In this document: piece by piece, positions 34,017 to 45,561 of the stretch | How positions within the stretch are numbered: the first letter of the stretch is position 1 | Layout: every line of letters starts with the position of its first letter | Source of the DNA: Strigamia acuminata | Lineage: Eukaryota; Arthropoda; Chilopoda; Geophilomorpha; Linotaeniidae | Reading direction: 5' to 3' | Length of the DNA: 60,000 nucleotides | Assembly: GCA_949358305.1 (NCBI GenBank) | Contig: OX442318.1 | Span: 2,406,501-2,466,500 of the forward strand | Program-made: the position numbers and the translations under genes | Notes under the pieces: generated by a model | The model's input: only the letters and a program-made list of their open reading frames with translations | What the model was told of the DNA's origin: nothing | Database searches by the model: none

Positions 34017-35168
34017 AAAATTTTAATTGGATTTTTATGTTAATTTTTTTTTAAAAATTTAATTTTTATATCTGCACAAAATTCAAATTTGATTACAACT
34101 CAAAAAAAAAGAAAATCTATTTCAAATTAATCCACCGACTTACTCTACCACCGCACATGACCTGGGGTGGCCAAAATCAAATTCCTGCCACTCATCTACA
34201 AACCATCTAGCAGACTGCACACCATCACTTAATTACGTGAAATAAAAATAAATTCACTTCCACCGGCACATTTCACCACAAACCATCGACAAAATCCAAA
34301 TAATCAAAGAACAGAATCAGTTCCACACATTTTTTCAAACAAATTGGCATAAAATCTCTAACAGTGCGCGGGTGCAGTACTCTAAATTAAAAAATCCGAA
34401 AGAAACGTAAAGAGATTTAAGTTCTAATACTCTTCTCTGCGAGGCGTGCACATTCCATTTGCCGAGACTGCATCGAGTACCACGAAAGTGAGATGAGTGC
34501 ATTTGACGTGTTTGTTCTTGAGATTTGAGATTAAGAAGCGAGAGAGAGCAAGCAAGCTGGAGGAGAAATGGAGTGAGGCTGAGACCGAGACTGAGGCTGA
34601 GGCAGTGACATCACACGTCATCTATGCAAATGGCTCGTGAAACAGATTAGAAATCCTCACTTTCCCCGCGCCACTCTCATCTACAAAGTCTGAGTGGAAA
34701 AGCACTTTAATTTGTTGATGGTTCTGTCTATAGCCTCGCGCCAAATGACATCGCGCTGTAAACTCGAGGGGACCTAAGAGAGATGGGTGTAAAGATAGAT
34801 ACTCGTTTATCTTTCTTCCATTTTTTCAGAGTGCGAAAAAAATTGCAGGAAAGGGTTTAAGGGGATGCTGGGGAATTGGTGATGGAGGTTTGGTAATTAA
34901 GAGGCAAGTCTTCAATTTGGGGGAGGATGTGATGCGAGCATGTTGGTGAGTTGTCTATCCGAAGAGTTGGTCATTCGCCGAAAGCCGAACATCTCCGAGG
35001 AATGCCGGAACTACAAATTCTTGGCACTGTAAATGATAGTTTTTCCTTTCTTTTATCAAAATAGGCTTGGGGCTCCCCCAATTGGTTCAATTGCCTTAAT
35101 GCCAACCATGTTGATGTTGGCCTTTGGCGAACCAGACCTTTTAACGAACCAGACTGTATACTACCACT
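34017..35168. other. Non-coding; moderately GC-rich segment at 34.43-34.76 kb
   Basis: About 34430-34760 is richer in G+C and contains AGAGAGAGC, GAGGCTGAGACCGAGACTG and the octamer ATGCAAAT (near 34624), so it could be regulatory. No transcript structure could be traced, and no reading frame is convincing. The remainder is AT-rich. Confidence 0.35.
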
Positions 35169-35176
35169 AGGAGCAG

Positions 35177-36237
35177 CAGTGTTGTATCGAACGCGAACTA
35201 AGAACGAGAACTAGTTCACTTTTACAAGTAAACGGAAAAAACGAACTTAGTTCACTTTTAGCAATGAACTAGAACGAAGTTTGCGTTCACCATGTTTGAT
35301 GATGAAAACGTCGCAAAAACATAAATTTTAGACTTCTAAACTCTATGTTTAGAAAGTCTTATGAAACGGTCATGTCCGTCTGTCTGTCTGTCGACAACGA
35401 TTCCGCAAAAAACTATAAAAAATAGAGCGAAACGGACATCGACATTAAATCGAGCATACCTATATTAGTATCCTAAGGTGTAATCAGATTTCTCCGACCT
35501 CCGGTTGAATTAATAAACCGGTTTTAGTGCACTTTTAGCGGTGTATTTCATGAAAATTACGGAAATGACGTCATCATGACGACGTCATTTCCGTAATTTT
35601 CATGAAATAGACTTGGGACAGACGGAAAACGGAAAACGAGAAACGGGAAATTATAACGACGGAAATGCGAAGCTAGTGAAACGTTCGTTGTACGCGATTG
35701 GTTTACATCCCGGCGCCGGCGTATTACGCGCATTTGGCGGCGTTCTGGGCGAAGAAGGTTTTGAATGATTTAATTGCGAAATTGGTTGTTTTGTGTCATT
35801 AATTTATTATTTTTTTAATTAGGGGCAGGGTTTAGAAGTCTCATATGTAATGCTTCCCTGCATTACAAATGTTTACTTGTTTGCAATGGTTTTAAACGTT
35901 TTGATGACGTTTTCATCATCAAAACATTCAATTTGATCACTTTTTACAACGAAAACGGCAAAATCAGTCGTATTCATCATTAAAAGCAATGAAAACGACT
36001 GCTTTACAAAAAAAGTGTTTTTTTTTTTCATCTGCATACCACAAAACATAAAAAAAAAAGTTTTAATTTTTTAAAAAAAAAATTTGAAAAGTGAACTGAA
36101 CTATTGGTTCAAGTTCGCGAACTAGAACTTAGTTCACTTTGAAAAAAAGTGAACTGAACGCGAATGTGAACTAGTTCACATGGTGATGAACGCGAACTTG
36201 AACTAGTTCGCGATTTGATGAACGAGATACAACACTG
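35177..36237. mobile_element. Non-autonomous hAT element (1061 bp)
   Basis: Both ends are CAGTGTTGTATC in inverted orientation (12 bp perfect), followed by subterminal GAACTAGTTC and AGTTCACTT words repeated at both ends. The flanking octamers are AGGAGCAG (35169-35176) and AGGAGAAG (36238-36245), an 8-bp target duplication with one change, which is the hAT hallmark. There is no transposase frame inside, so it depends on an autonomous relative. The interior includes a perfect inverted repeat and a GTCTGTCTGTCTGTC run near 35380. Confidence 0.85.
35545..35608. other. Perfect 28-bp-arm hairpin inside the hAT
   Basis: 35545-35572 is the exact reverse complement of 35581-35608, with an 8-nt spacer (ATCATGAC). 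The arms start ATTTCATGAAAATTACGG and contain ATGACGTC. Perfect pairing is notable inside an element that is otherwise not palindromic. Confidence 0.9.
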
Positions 36238-36245
36238 AGGAGAAG

Positions 36246-37619
36246 TAGTTTTAACTTATTTAGTTTTGTGATTGTTACGACCATTTTAAGTTAATATAAT
36301 TTTGATTTTTCTTATTAAAAAATGTTATTTCCATTTATGAAATAAAGTTGTATGCACTTATAAACGTAAAACTCGTGTTCGTTCTGTTTATTGGTTGTTT
36401 TGTCTGAAAAGCACACAAATTTGAAATTTTGGCAATCGATTACAATGTCTGTACATTTTAATGCAATTCTGGTGTTTGGGTCTATTTTTTTGGATCACTA
36501 CACCAGTAAAATGGCTCGACCAATGGGATTTAGGGGCCTTCTTGACTCGAATAAGAGTTGCTAAAACCCGCTATGCTTCCGTTTCTTTCGTACCAATGCC
36601 AAACTATTTTGAAAATCTTGCCGGTAAGCTCCGTGTATGCTGACTGTAAGTGGGTTCACCCAACTCCACCATATTTTCCATGCATATTTGATCTAAGAGA
36701 AATGTGTATGTATACTGTATGTCAAACAAGGTTTGTTTATGCCCAATTTTTGTCATCAGCATTTGTAGCTGACATACAGAAAATTTCTTAGGTGTATAAA
36801 AGTTAGATTGGCATTAAAATTGAATTAATTTAGCTTGATGTTTGAGTTTGATTTAATAAAATATTCATATTGGTGGTTGTAAATGCAAAGAATTCAAATT
36901 TAATGTCAGCTGGGAGTTCAGCTGGCAGGAATGCCTGTTTGATTTGCATATTAACATATTTCATAAAAAAAACAAAAACAATTGTTTCATTCGATTTTAT
37001 GGTCGACATTTGTCTTTGCAAAAAGTGTTTCTGAAAGTAATTGAAAGAAGAAAGGTGTGTGGATTGCTGGTTGCAGTCATTAGGAACATCTGGATAACAT
37101 CGATAAACCGGCCACAGATTCCCAAAAATTTAGAAAGGAGGAAAATGGGAGAGGGAAAAAATATGGCAGATCGACATTTCGCTGAAAGCGAGAGAGCTTC
37201 TTAAGAATGCATTAACACAGTTTATTCTCAGTGTAGAACAGGCGTTTGGTCTGTTAGTGTCTATCTGGTAAGTATCCACATGTAACTAGGTTGGACAGTA
37301 ACTAATAGTGCAGTTTCTTAAGTGTGAATATTATCTTACGAAGTTTATGATCTAAGTTAATGAAAACAGGTGGTTATCTGCGCTATAAAGATTATCGGTA
37401 CCATCTCTGTGTGCGGCAGCGCTTTAATATGCTGACGTAGTGTGTTGTATTGACACTACAAGAAAATTAACATAGAAATGCAAATGCTCCAAACCGATAC
37501 ACCGCTTTTTCATTTTTACGTTTGGGAAATACACTTTGAGACACCATATCATACCCCTAGACCTTTTGAGACAGAAGAGCCAAAAGTTAAAATTTACATA
37601 ATTTCCCAGTTTTTAAAGA
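36246..37619. other. Non-coding, nothing recognisable
   Basis: AT-rich DNA with short open frames only. CCAATGGGA (near 36518) is the inverse of a motif seen at several other places. No exon supported. Confidence 0.45.
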
Positions 37620-37896
37620 GCCACCGTTTAAACGCTCGGGCGTTTAATTTTTTTTTTCAGCCGCTTCCCCGGCGCCAATTTGGAACCCGGCGCTAAATTG
37701 AACCCAGCGCATAACCGAAAATTCGCCAATTTTTCGCAAAAAATGGCGATTTTTCGCCAAAAATCATCGATTTTTTACAAAAAAAACGATAATTTTTGAG
37801 GGCCCGGCGCTTATTCATTGAACCGCCGATGACTGCCCGGCGCTAGAACGGGGCCGGCGCTTTATTGAACCCAGGCGTTTAAACAGGGCGGTACGG
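37620..37896. mobile_element. GC-rich TIR element, copy C
   Basis: The right end in reverse complement reads CCGTACCGCCCTGTTTAAAC and is followed by TA. The left end is GCCACCGTTTAAACGCTCGG and has lost or changed the outer CCGTACT. Inside are the family's CCCGGCG/GGGCCGGCG blocks and an AT-rich centre (TCGCCAATTTTTCGC, AAAAATGGCGATTTTTCGCC) that is itself repetitive and partly self-complementary. No coding capacity. Confidence 0.65.
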
Positions 37897-37939
37897 TATA
37901 TTACTTTAGCGACGCCGTGTTTCAGCTGCTTAGATTCAG

Positions 37940-38003
37940 CTAGGTTAGGTTAGTTTAGGTCAGGTTAGGTTAGTTTGTTTAGGTTAGGTCAGATTAGGTT
38001 TAA
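37940..38003 (+). repeat. Degenerate interstitial TTAGG repeats
   Basis: A run of AGGTTAGGTTAGTTTAGGTC-like sequence, mixing TTAGG, TCAGG and TTAGTTTAGG. TTAGG is the telomere unit of most arthropods, so this may be an old interstitial telomeric patch or simply a microsatellite of the same sequence. It sits between a TIR element and a hairpin. Confidence 0.6.
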
Positions 38004-38016
38004 TTAGATTAAAAAA

Positions 38017-38110
38017 CGGCGTTGCTAAAACGGGCGTCGCTAAAGCGAAGTACATTCTTCCAGTTATATGAATGTACTTCATTTTAGCAACGCACGTTTT
38101 AGCGACGCCG
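38017..38110. other. 41-bp-arm imperfect hairpin
   Basis: 38017-38057 pairs with 38070-38110 around a 12-nt loop, with five mismatched positions of 41. Each arm contains two GCGTYGCTAAA blocks and ends in GAAGTACATTC next to the loop. A third TTTAGCGACGCC copy lies at about 37905. It is probably a foldback element or its remnant. Confidence 0.75.
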
Positions 38111-38115
38111 CATCT

Positions 38116-38182
38116 TGGAGAGCCGCACCTTGGCATCCAAAGAGCCGCATGCGGCTCGCGAGCCGCAGGTTGCCGACCCCTG
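38116..38182 (-). mobile_element. hAT terminal fragment (CAGGGGTCGG type)
   Basis: Read on the minus strand from 38182 it starts CAGGGGTCGGCAACCTGCGG and continues with CTCGCGAGCCGC and ATGCGGCTCTTTGG, a familiar hAT end with GC-rich subterminal hairpin words. Only this end is visible; the other end was lost or was replaced by the hairpin at its left. Confidence 0.6.
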
Positions 38183-38325
38183 CCCTAGACAACAATAAAG
38201 CAATAACCAAAACGTAAACTTGTGTCTTTTGTGTATTTCGTGGATTTAATCATCGTGTGTGTTGCGTCCAGCACCTCGTGGCTCTCCCCCGACCACGTGG
38301 CGTCCGTTCGAACACTCACAATCAA
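38183..38325. repeat. Possible LTR fragment with conserved E-box block, copy 1
   Basis: CCCTAGACAACAATAAAG is followed by AATAA, TTGTGTCTTTTGTGTATT and then the block 38252-38321 (GTGTGTTGCGTCCAGC, CACGTGGCGTCCGTTCG, AACACTC). The block recurs at 55818-55889 and the first phrase recurs near 14713. A poly-A signal followed by a GT-rich stretch is LTR-like, but no complete LTR with TG...CA ends and target duplication was found. Confidence 0.45.
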
Positions 38326-40423
38326 ACATTGTTAGCGCAACTGCATACATGCGATGTTAAATCGATCATCCATACTACTAAGTACAGCATCAAGTTACCG
38401 GGTGCAAACCACACATCTGAAATCAAATTCAACTTACCTCATTAACCAGAAACCCAAAACATCATGCAAAAATCAAGGAAAATTCACCAGCTGGCTCCTC
38501 GACCTAAATAAATAAAAAATAAAAAAATAAAAAATATTTTTCTAAACAAATAACTTTGTACAAAGAAATTAAAAAAAAAAAAAAAAATTCTCAACAATAT
38601 TTTCAAAACGAAGAAAACAAAAGAAAAGAAAAATCCAATACTCAAGAGTGAAGACTTTTTCTTAAGTCTGTTTCTTTTCTTTCTATTTCCAACATCATCA
38701 TTCTTTCATTCGTATTGACTGGACTCTTTCCAAGAAACCTCGTCCAAATGAACGCTCCAATGGGAAAATTGAAAGCAGCCAACAGTTGCTATTGATAAAC
38801 TATTAAAAATGCAATGCCAACACAAGCTTAATGCAAGGATATCATTCTACATGCTCCACTTAGCAACACCGCCACTCGCTTGTCAACAGTGAATCATACT
38901 ATTAGTCGAGCATCCTATTTATCTTTTTTCTCCCATTGCTTCTTACACCAACTTTTCTTCCTATTGATTTTACATCACGGTTCGTTTAATCGACAAACAC
39001 TTGACTAAGTAAAATAGCGTTCTAATAAACACGCTCAATCAAGACATACAGCGCATTCTTTTGCATGACAAAAATGTCACGTTTAATTGCAAATTGACGT
39101 TTTGAATTTGAATATTTACTAAGAGTCGCACTTGAATAGGAACCGATGTTATTATTCAATCAATTTTATATTCCGTTGTTCTTCAAGCAGTAGCTGCATT
39201 CCCAAACTCCCGTTTTAGCCGAATTATCCGTGTGGTGTTGGCCACTATGACGTCACCTCCGTAAAAGACACAAATTTCTGCGACACATATTTCCACCTGA
39301 GGCGAGCAAGGCATATGGTGCCCTTTTGAACAATAAAAAAAAATTTTATTAAAAAAAATTGGTTGGTGCACCCACAGATGCCCCCCCCCCCCCTAGAAAT
39401 ATACCGCCTGAAGTAACCGACTTACCCCTCGCGCCGACCCTGCAAATAAGTTCCGTTCGAAGAAGCTTTCGAAAGTCGAGTTGTTCGTAAGTCCAGCAAA
39501 GGTGTACAAGGTGGAAAAGTTGTAATCCTAATTAAAAAAAACATTTTTTTAAATTAGAAATTAATAAAGGTAGATATTAAACAAAAATTTTAAATCTTAC
39601 TTTGAAAAGTACAACAATGGACAGAGTGCTTGACCTACGAAAAATTGAAGTTTGTATCTTTGAAAGTTCGTAACTCGAATGCTTGTAGGTCAGGGACTCA
39701 CTGAATTAACATAGGGGGCGATGGATGCATACGCGTCATACAATTAACAAAGATCAAGAATTGACCAATGGAGCTGAACACTCCAAGACGCATTTTTTGT
39801 CTACTTTATAAAGTAAAAAAGTGCGTCTTTTGGTCCGCAAAATACGGTATGTCAAACAACTCGACATCCGTTTTTCGCAGCATTTAACTAGATAAACAAT
39901 TAACCAAAAATCAATTAATCAGAAGACAATTAAGTAGTTTCAGCTGTGCGGTCGTGTAAATCCCTATTATTTATACACTACAATGGATGGAACAGAACTA
40001 GAGTTATGGAGGAACGAGTTTCATTTAAAATGAATGCATTGTGGTACTGTTAAGTTGGTTTTCGATTTCAGAGCCGGCAGTGCTTTTTTTTAGAAAAAAA
40101 TCTTTTTCTAAGCAGATAGATGTAATGGCAATAAAGATTGGGTTTTCAGACACAAGAAAAGATTTTTTAGACTGGAAAAAATAATATCAAATAATAAAAA
40201 AATTTATGTGCAGAAAAAATATGTAAAAAGAAGACAAATTTGCATTTTAGATGAGAAATGTGTTACTATTCCCTGACTTAAAAAATATATTTTTCATAAA
40301 AAAGATAAAATTAGACAAAGATAGATGCTTAAAAATATTGTACAATTTGTCAGTTGTAAAAAATATTGTTAATTTTGAGAAATATTTTGTAAAATTGTCG
40401 TTTTTGTCTACTAAATATATTTT
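38326..40423. other. Non-coding with simple repeats
   Basis: A-rich run at about 38569-38587, C homopolymer at about 39379-39392. About 39600-39703 ends in TCAGGGACTCACTG, resembling pogo/Tigger-type ends. 39785-39849 joins AGACGCA/TGCGTCT words with AAAATACGGTA. No gene seen. Confidence 0.45.
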
Positions 40424-40880
40424 AATAATTCTGAATTTTATGGAACATTTTTAAAAAATTCTGAATTTTGTTAAACATTTTTAAAAAATTATGAATTTTC
40501 TTGAACATTTTTAAAAAATTCTGAATTTTGTTAAACATCTTTTAAAAATTATGAACTTTGTGGAACATTTTTTAAAAATTATGAATTTTGTTCAACATTT
40601 TTTTAAAAAAATTTCTAAATTTTGTTAAACATTTTTTAAAAAATTCTAAATTTTGTCAAATATTTTTATAAAAACTTCTAAATTCCGTCTAAACATTTTT
40701 TTAAAAAATTCTAAATTCTGACAAACTTATTTTTACAAAAAATTCTAAATTTTGTCAAAATTATTTTTAAAATAATTCTAAATTGCCAAATATATGTTTA
40801 AAATAATTCTAAATTGCCAAATATATGTTTAAAATAATTCTAAATTGCCAAATATATGTTTAAAAAAATTCAAAAACATC
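40424..40880. repeat. Minisatellite, unit about 29-31 bp
   Basis: Units of the form AATTCTGAATTTTGTTAAAC plus ATTTTTAAAA in tandem, drifting rightwards to AAATAATTCTAAATTGCC plus AAATATATGTTT. The right subtype is repeated three times almost exactly, a local later amplification. Confidence 0.85.
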
Positions 40881-43800
40881 AAATATTTTTATAAAAAAAT
40901 ATTCGAAAACATCAAAATGACTTTCAAAAAATTTCAAAAATTACTACACCAAACAAAAAATAATAACAAAACGATTAAAAAAACCACCAAATTTAAAACC
41001 ATGAGAAGTGGATAGACAGATGTAAAATAGCGAATATTATCCCAAAAAATATACAAATAAACGAGCCAAAATAAAAAAAAATACCATATTACAGAAAAGA
41101 AATAAAAATGTAAAATATTAACACAACTATCGTGTTGGAGTCCCATTGGTTGAAGATGAAACACACACAATTCCATCGTAAATCAATTGTAAACGTTGAG
41201 AAAAATCATTTGGCACAGCTGCAAATTCCACTGCTAATACAAAAAGCATTTATAGAGAAAAATCGCAACTTGAAAACACATTTCGCTCACAGGGGGATCT
41301 TTAACTCACAATTTCACACATTCGAATTGAAACCTTTTGCCATTAAGTCTTAGCTTTCAATTTATATTTTTCTTCCTTTTTCTATTCACACTTCAATTCC
41401 AATTTTAAATCACTCGTTTTCATCCATTTTCGACGAAACGTGATCGGTCGTACTCGAACCGATCAATTTTCTGCGTTTTTAATCGACCAATTAAAATGAT
41501 TATCATCCTTGATTAATAAAATAGTCGAATTTCACTTCAAAATTACCCTAATTCATGTTTTCATTATCGAAATCCCATCGGAAAAATGGGAAAATGACGA
41601 AATCATAAGCGAACTTAAGAATGTTATCGCGGCCATCTTTCCAACCGTTTCGCCGCATCACGTGATGTAAAAGCTAGACCGAGACAAATATTTAATATCA
41701 ATATTTTACACCTGGAATTATTACTTTGCATTTTAAATGTCTATTAAAATTAGATGAAATTCTTGAATATTAAATCTAAATTTTACATGAGTGTTTCATT
41801 TATAGCGGCGCTCTGAGAACATGTGATGTTAATTAGAACTAGACTCAGTGCCACCCATTGACAAAACATGGATTGAATCATTGAAAATGCAGCTAAATTT
41901 GCAACTTTTAAGCCTAAAAATAAATTCCAAGGAATTTTACACCCCACTCACCAGACAGTAAATAAAACAGCAACTCCTTGAACAAAAAAATAGAAGAAAG
42001 TTAGAAAAACTAATTAAATCCAGCCCACCTTCTTCAAGAATTAAAATTTCAATTACTAACACAAGTCTTTTGCATAAAATGTTAATACAAAGTATAGCTG
42101 GCTCCGTGCAATTTTATTTCCAAAAAGAAAAAGAAGAAACTCTTAGTCTGCACATATATACACACATCTTTGAAAGAAAAATTCAATTTATTAAATCAGC
42201 CAGAATCAGACTGAACTGCAAGTTTGACCTTTTCCTGCATAAATCAGATTTAAAAATGACCCTTAGTCCAAAACCACATAAATTGGATTAGAATCAATAC
42301 ACAGCCAACTTGATCACAATTAAACTCCAGCCTTAATCTAACTTACTAAAATCTAATTAATCATTCAGAATTATACCTCCATTTACCTCCATTTGACGAA
42401 ATAAAAACTTTCCAATTTCTTTTTTTCTTTTATAACTTTTCTCTTCAAATTCCATTCAAAACTGCAATTTTTTTTTAATAACAAACTGATTAATCTCTAA
42501 TAATGTCATAAATTATCCCCAGGTGGCACACAAAACAAAAAAAATTAATGGTTTTTCTTCCACCAGATGCATTCAAATTGGTTAAGCAAAATTTGCATAA
42601 GTCAGTTAAGCAGTTTTCGTTACATCGTTACACGCTTGCACTAAGAAGGATCCATGTTCCAAGAACCAACAACTGAACAGTAATTATAGAATGGTCATTA
42701 GGCTCTGTGTTGAGTGTTTATTTTACCTTTTATTTATTGTAAATATTGTCACTTTTCTATTATTAAATTATTTTTAAAAAAAACTCTTATAATTTGAGTT
42801 GAGTGAAGAGTTTCTCGTGATACACCCGCATCGCCCAGTCGGGTTGTACATCACGTAAGGTGTGTGTGGCATCAAATAAAGAATTAATCTTTTACGCAAG
42901 TAATGCACCATCTTGATTAACTTCTTTAAACTTCAGGAGTTGTTCCGCTTATTTTTATTTCTATGTTTACTTTTCTTCTCGTGCAAGATCTTTGGATAAA
43001 AAGTCATTTCTTTCACTTTAAATTTTCCCCCATTACAGCAAACTTTAAGCAATTTAAATGTACCTATTGCTTAAAAGTATTGGCAAACTCGAGCAACTTT
43101 GATAACCGAATATATTTAGAAAAAAGGCGCAATTGTGAGTAATAAAATGAATTTCACCTGTGCGCGCCCACACCTGCTGGTTAAGACTGTACGTGCACCC
43201 AACTTCAACTGAATGCAATTTAAGTGACATAAAATATGTGCAACATAAATCAGACCAGCACTGAATTAGAGGGTTCTGCCTTGCAAGAGGCTGTTAAAGG
43301 GAGTTTGTTCATTTGCCAGGCCTCAATTTATCCCACTTCCCTGCAGTTCATTCACATCTGTCGGAGGGATTCCATTGAAATACATGTATAACTGCAGTGT
43401 AAATATTTTCTTTCCTAAATAATATTTGCTTTAACCATTAAGTAGGTCTACACTATGGAAAAGCTTATTTCCCATGTTTTCTCTAAGGGGTATCTCTCTC
43501 CCTTTCTCTTCTACTCGGTTGTGCAAACAAACAGCGACGTTTATCGTTATGCATTACGGTTTTTGTATGGTTGGCTTTTTTATGCATTAAGTTACATTTG
43601 CGTTTGCCTGCGTGCTTTTCGCTTACTCGTTAAAGCCTACCGCTCGCAATTGCACTAGAATATTATTATTATTGTAAAAACATGGAAATGTTGACACTTA
43701 CGACAAATAGTTCCAGCGATAAGTTGCCGAAAACAAGTTGTTGGAGATGGACCGATCCAACAACTTGACAGATCGTCAAAGTTTTCAATGTTTCATTCTC

Positions 43801-45559
43801 TGATTCATACAAAATGCAAAACTAATTTTCTCATAATAGGAAATTTGAATTTTCCAAATTAATATCCAACTTGGAAATGTTTGGAAATTTACTTTTTTTT
43901 TCAGTGGTTGCTTTAGGTTTACCGACGTCATTTTCAGAAAGAGAAGCACAGACTAAACACGTTGTTTCTATTCAAAACCAAAGTAAAAACAAAATATTTT
44001 ATTCTACACTTTTCAACAGAAAACAATGGCAAACGAGCGAATCAAATGTATCAATTGTGTCATTTCATAAATCGCCACCACAATCATCATTTAGCTTGCA
44101 TAGTCGCACTACATATTCATATTTTATCATACAGTGGCAAATCTTTTAAATGCAACTTTAATTGTTTCAAATCAGATTTAGAAATGCTATTAAATATGAA
44201 ATCTGCAAATGATTTATTAGTTTTATATAGCAACAACTTATAATTGATTTAATACTGCATTTCCAAACCATTTGTTTAAATTTGTGAATTCATTTACTTC
44301 ATGATAAATGTTATGTAAATTTGCTGATAAATATAATGGTTATTTGATAATAAATGTAATATACATTAAAAAAATCAATATAATGTTTGTAAATATTATA
44401 TAGTGAATGTGATAAAAATTTAATGATAAATATATCCGTGGTTGCATGCATTATTTGTTCCAAACTAAAGTTAATCAAACTGAAATAAATGTATTATTAC
44501 ATTTAATACATAGAAATAAATCTATGGAAATGTATTACTAATTGCAACATTACATTTTAAAAAATTATAAACATGTTACTTTAGAATTAATTTAGTAAAC
44601 TTTGATTCTTATACTTCAGGAAAGTCAAAAGATCATTCAATGATTGGAAGTAGACAGAAAATAGACAGGAGCTAGACTGATAATAAAATTGTCGTTAACG
44701 AGAAATCCAATAGGCTTTATAACTTCATTGTGTCCAAAGGTCTTTCAACCCTTTCAACCTCAGCAGGACTAGTACAATAAGATTACAACTTTAACACTTA
44801 GAAACTGTGGACTGAAAGGAGATAATGAATAGACAGAGGAAACTTAAAGAGTTCAATTCTGTCCATGTTAAACTTAGGCAACAATTCAAATTTAAATTAA
44901 AAACTTTTTCGACAAAAATTTTTTTTTAAATGCAAATAATACAATACAATTCAAAGCAAATTCAAAAACACATTACACAGTATATTTCCAAAAAACACAA
45001 CACAAAAAGCAGACACGTCAGCCCCAAAACAGCAAAGCCGCCGTGCCGCGGGTTTTACTCGAGCCGCTGTGTTGTGTTGTGTTGGTGCTGTTGTTCTTCG
45101 GCAGTTACACATCCAGGTGGTATGTTGATCTTCCTTTCTTTTTTGGAAAGAGGCAAAGCTGGTTGTGAGCTAGTAATCCCATCCTCGTCTCCAATTTAGT
45201 GTGTACTCGACTAGCGTTTGTACCATAAGTGTTCATACTGCGTTGTTTTCACAACTCAAATTATAATGGAATATTGAATAAAGTTACTTGGAATTCTCGA
45301 TGGTCTTGGATTTAAACTGATTTTCTTAGATTACAAATGGAAGCATGCGCACACTGTGGATATTTTATTCAAACAGGATATGCAAATCCACTTCCTCGCC
45401 CTAATACATAAAAATAGACTCTGCCATTAACATAGTGGGTCGTCGAAGTGACTCTCTGGTGACCAAACATGGCGGCATCTCCAAACCTCCTTTATTCACG
45501 TCTCTTTTTAAACGTAAGTTTCAGCATACGGGAATAAAAGAATATACATCCGGCCATTA
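40881..45559. other. Long AT-rich non-coding stretch
   Basis: No exon with both splice context and recognisable content. CTCCCATTGGTTG-like sequence at about 41139. A 12-bp perfect hairpin at 43734-43767. About 45045-45115 is locally GC-rich, with a hydrophobic reading and a donor-like CCAG/GTGGTA but no in-frame ATG. AATAAAG near 45276 is LTR-like but unpaired. Confidence 0.4.
43734..43767. other. Perfect 12-bp-arm hairpin
   Basis: CAAGTTGTTGGA (43734-43745) and TCCAACAACTTG (43756-43767) are exact reverse complements with a 10-nt loop. It sits in otherwise unique DNA with no element ends nearby. Confidence 0.8.
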
Positions 45560-45561
45560 TA

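Noticed and set aside
38252-38321. tRNA-derived SINE head (GTGGCGTCCGTTCGAAC)
   Set aside because: Resembles polymerase III boxes only weakly, and spacing does not fit. Kept as an unclassified dispersed repeat.
45019-45115. Signal-peptide-like reading (LCCVVLVLLFFG) followed by CCAG/GTGGTA
   Set aside because: The frame is open back to a stop near 44893 with no ATG, and the donor-like site is weak. Not enough for a first exon.
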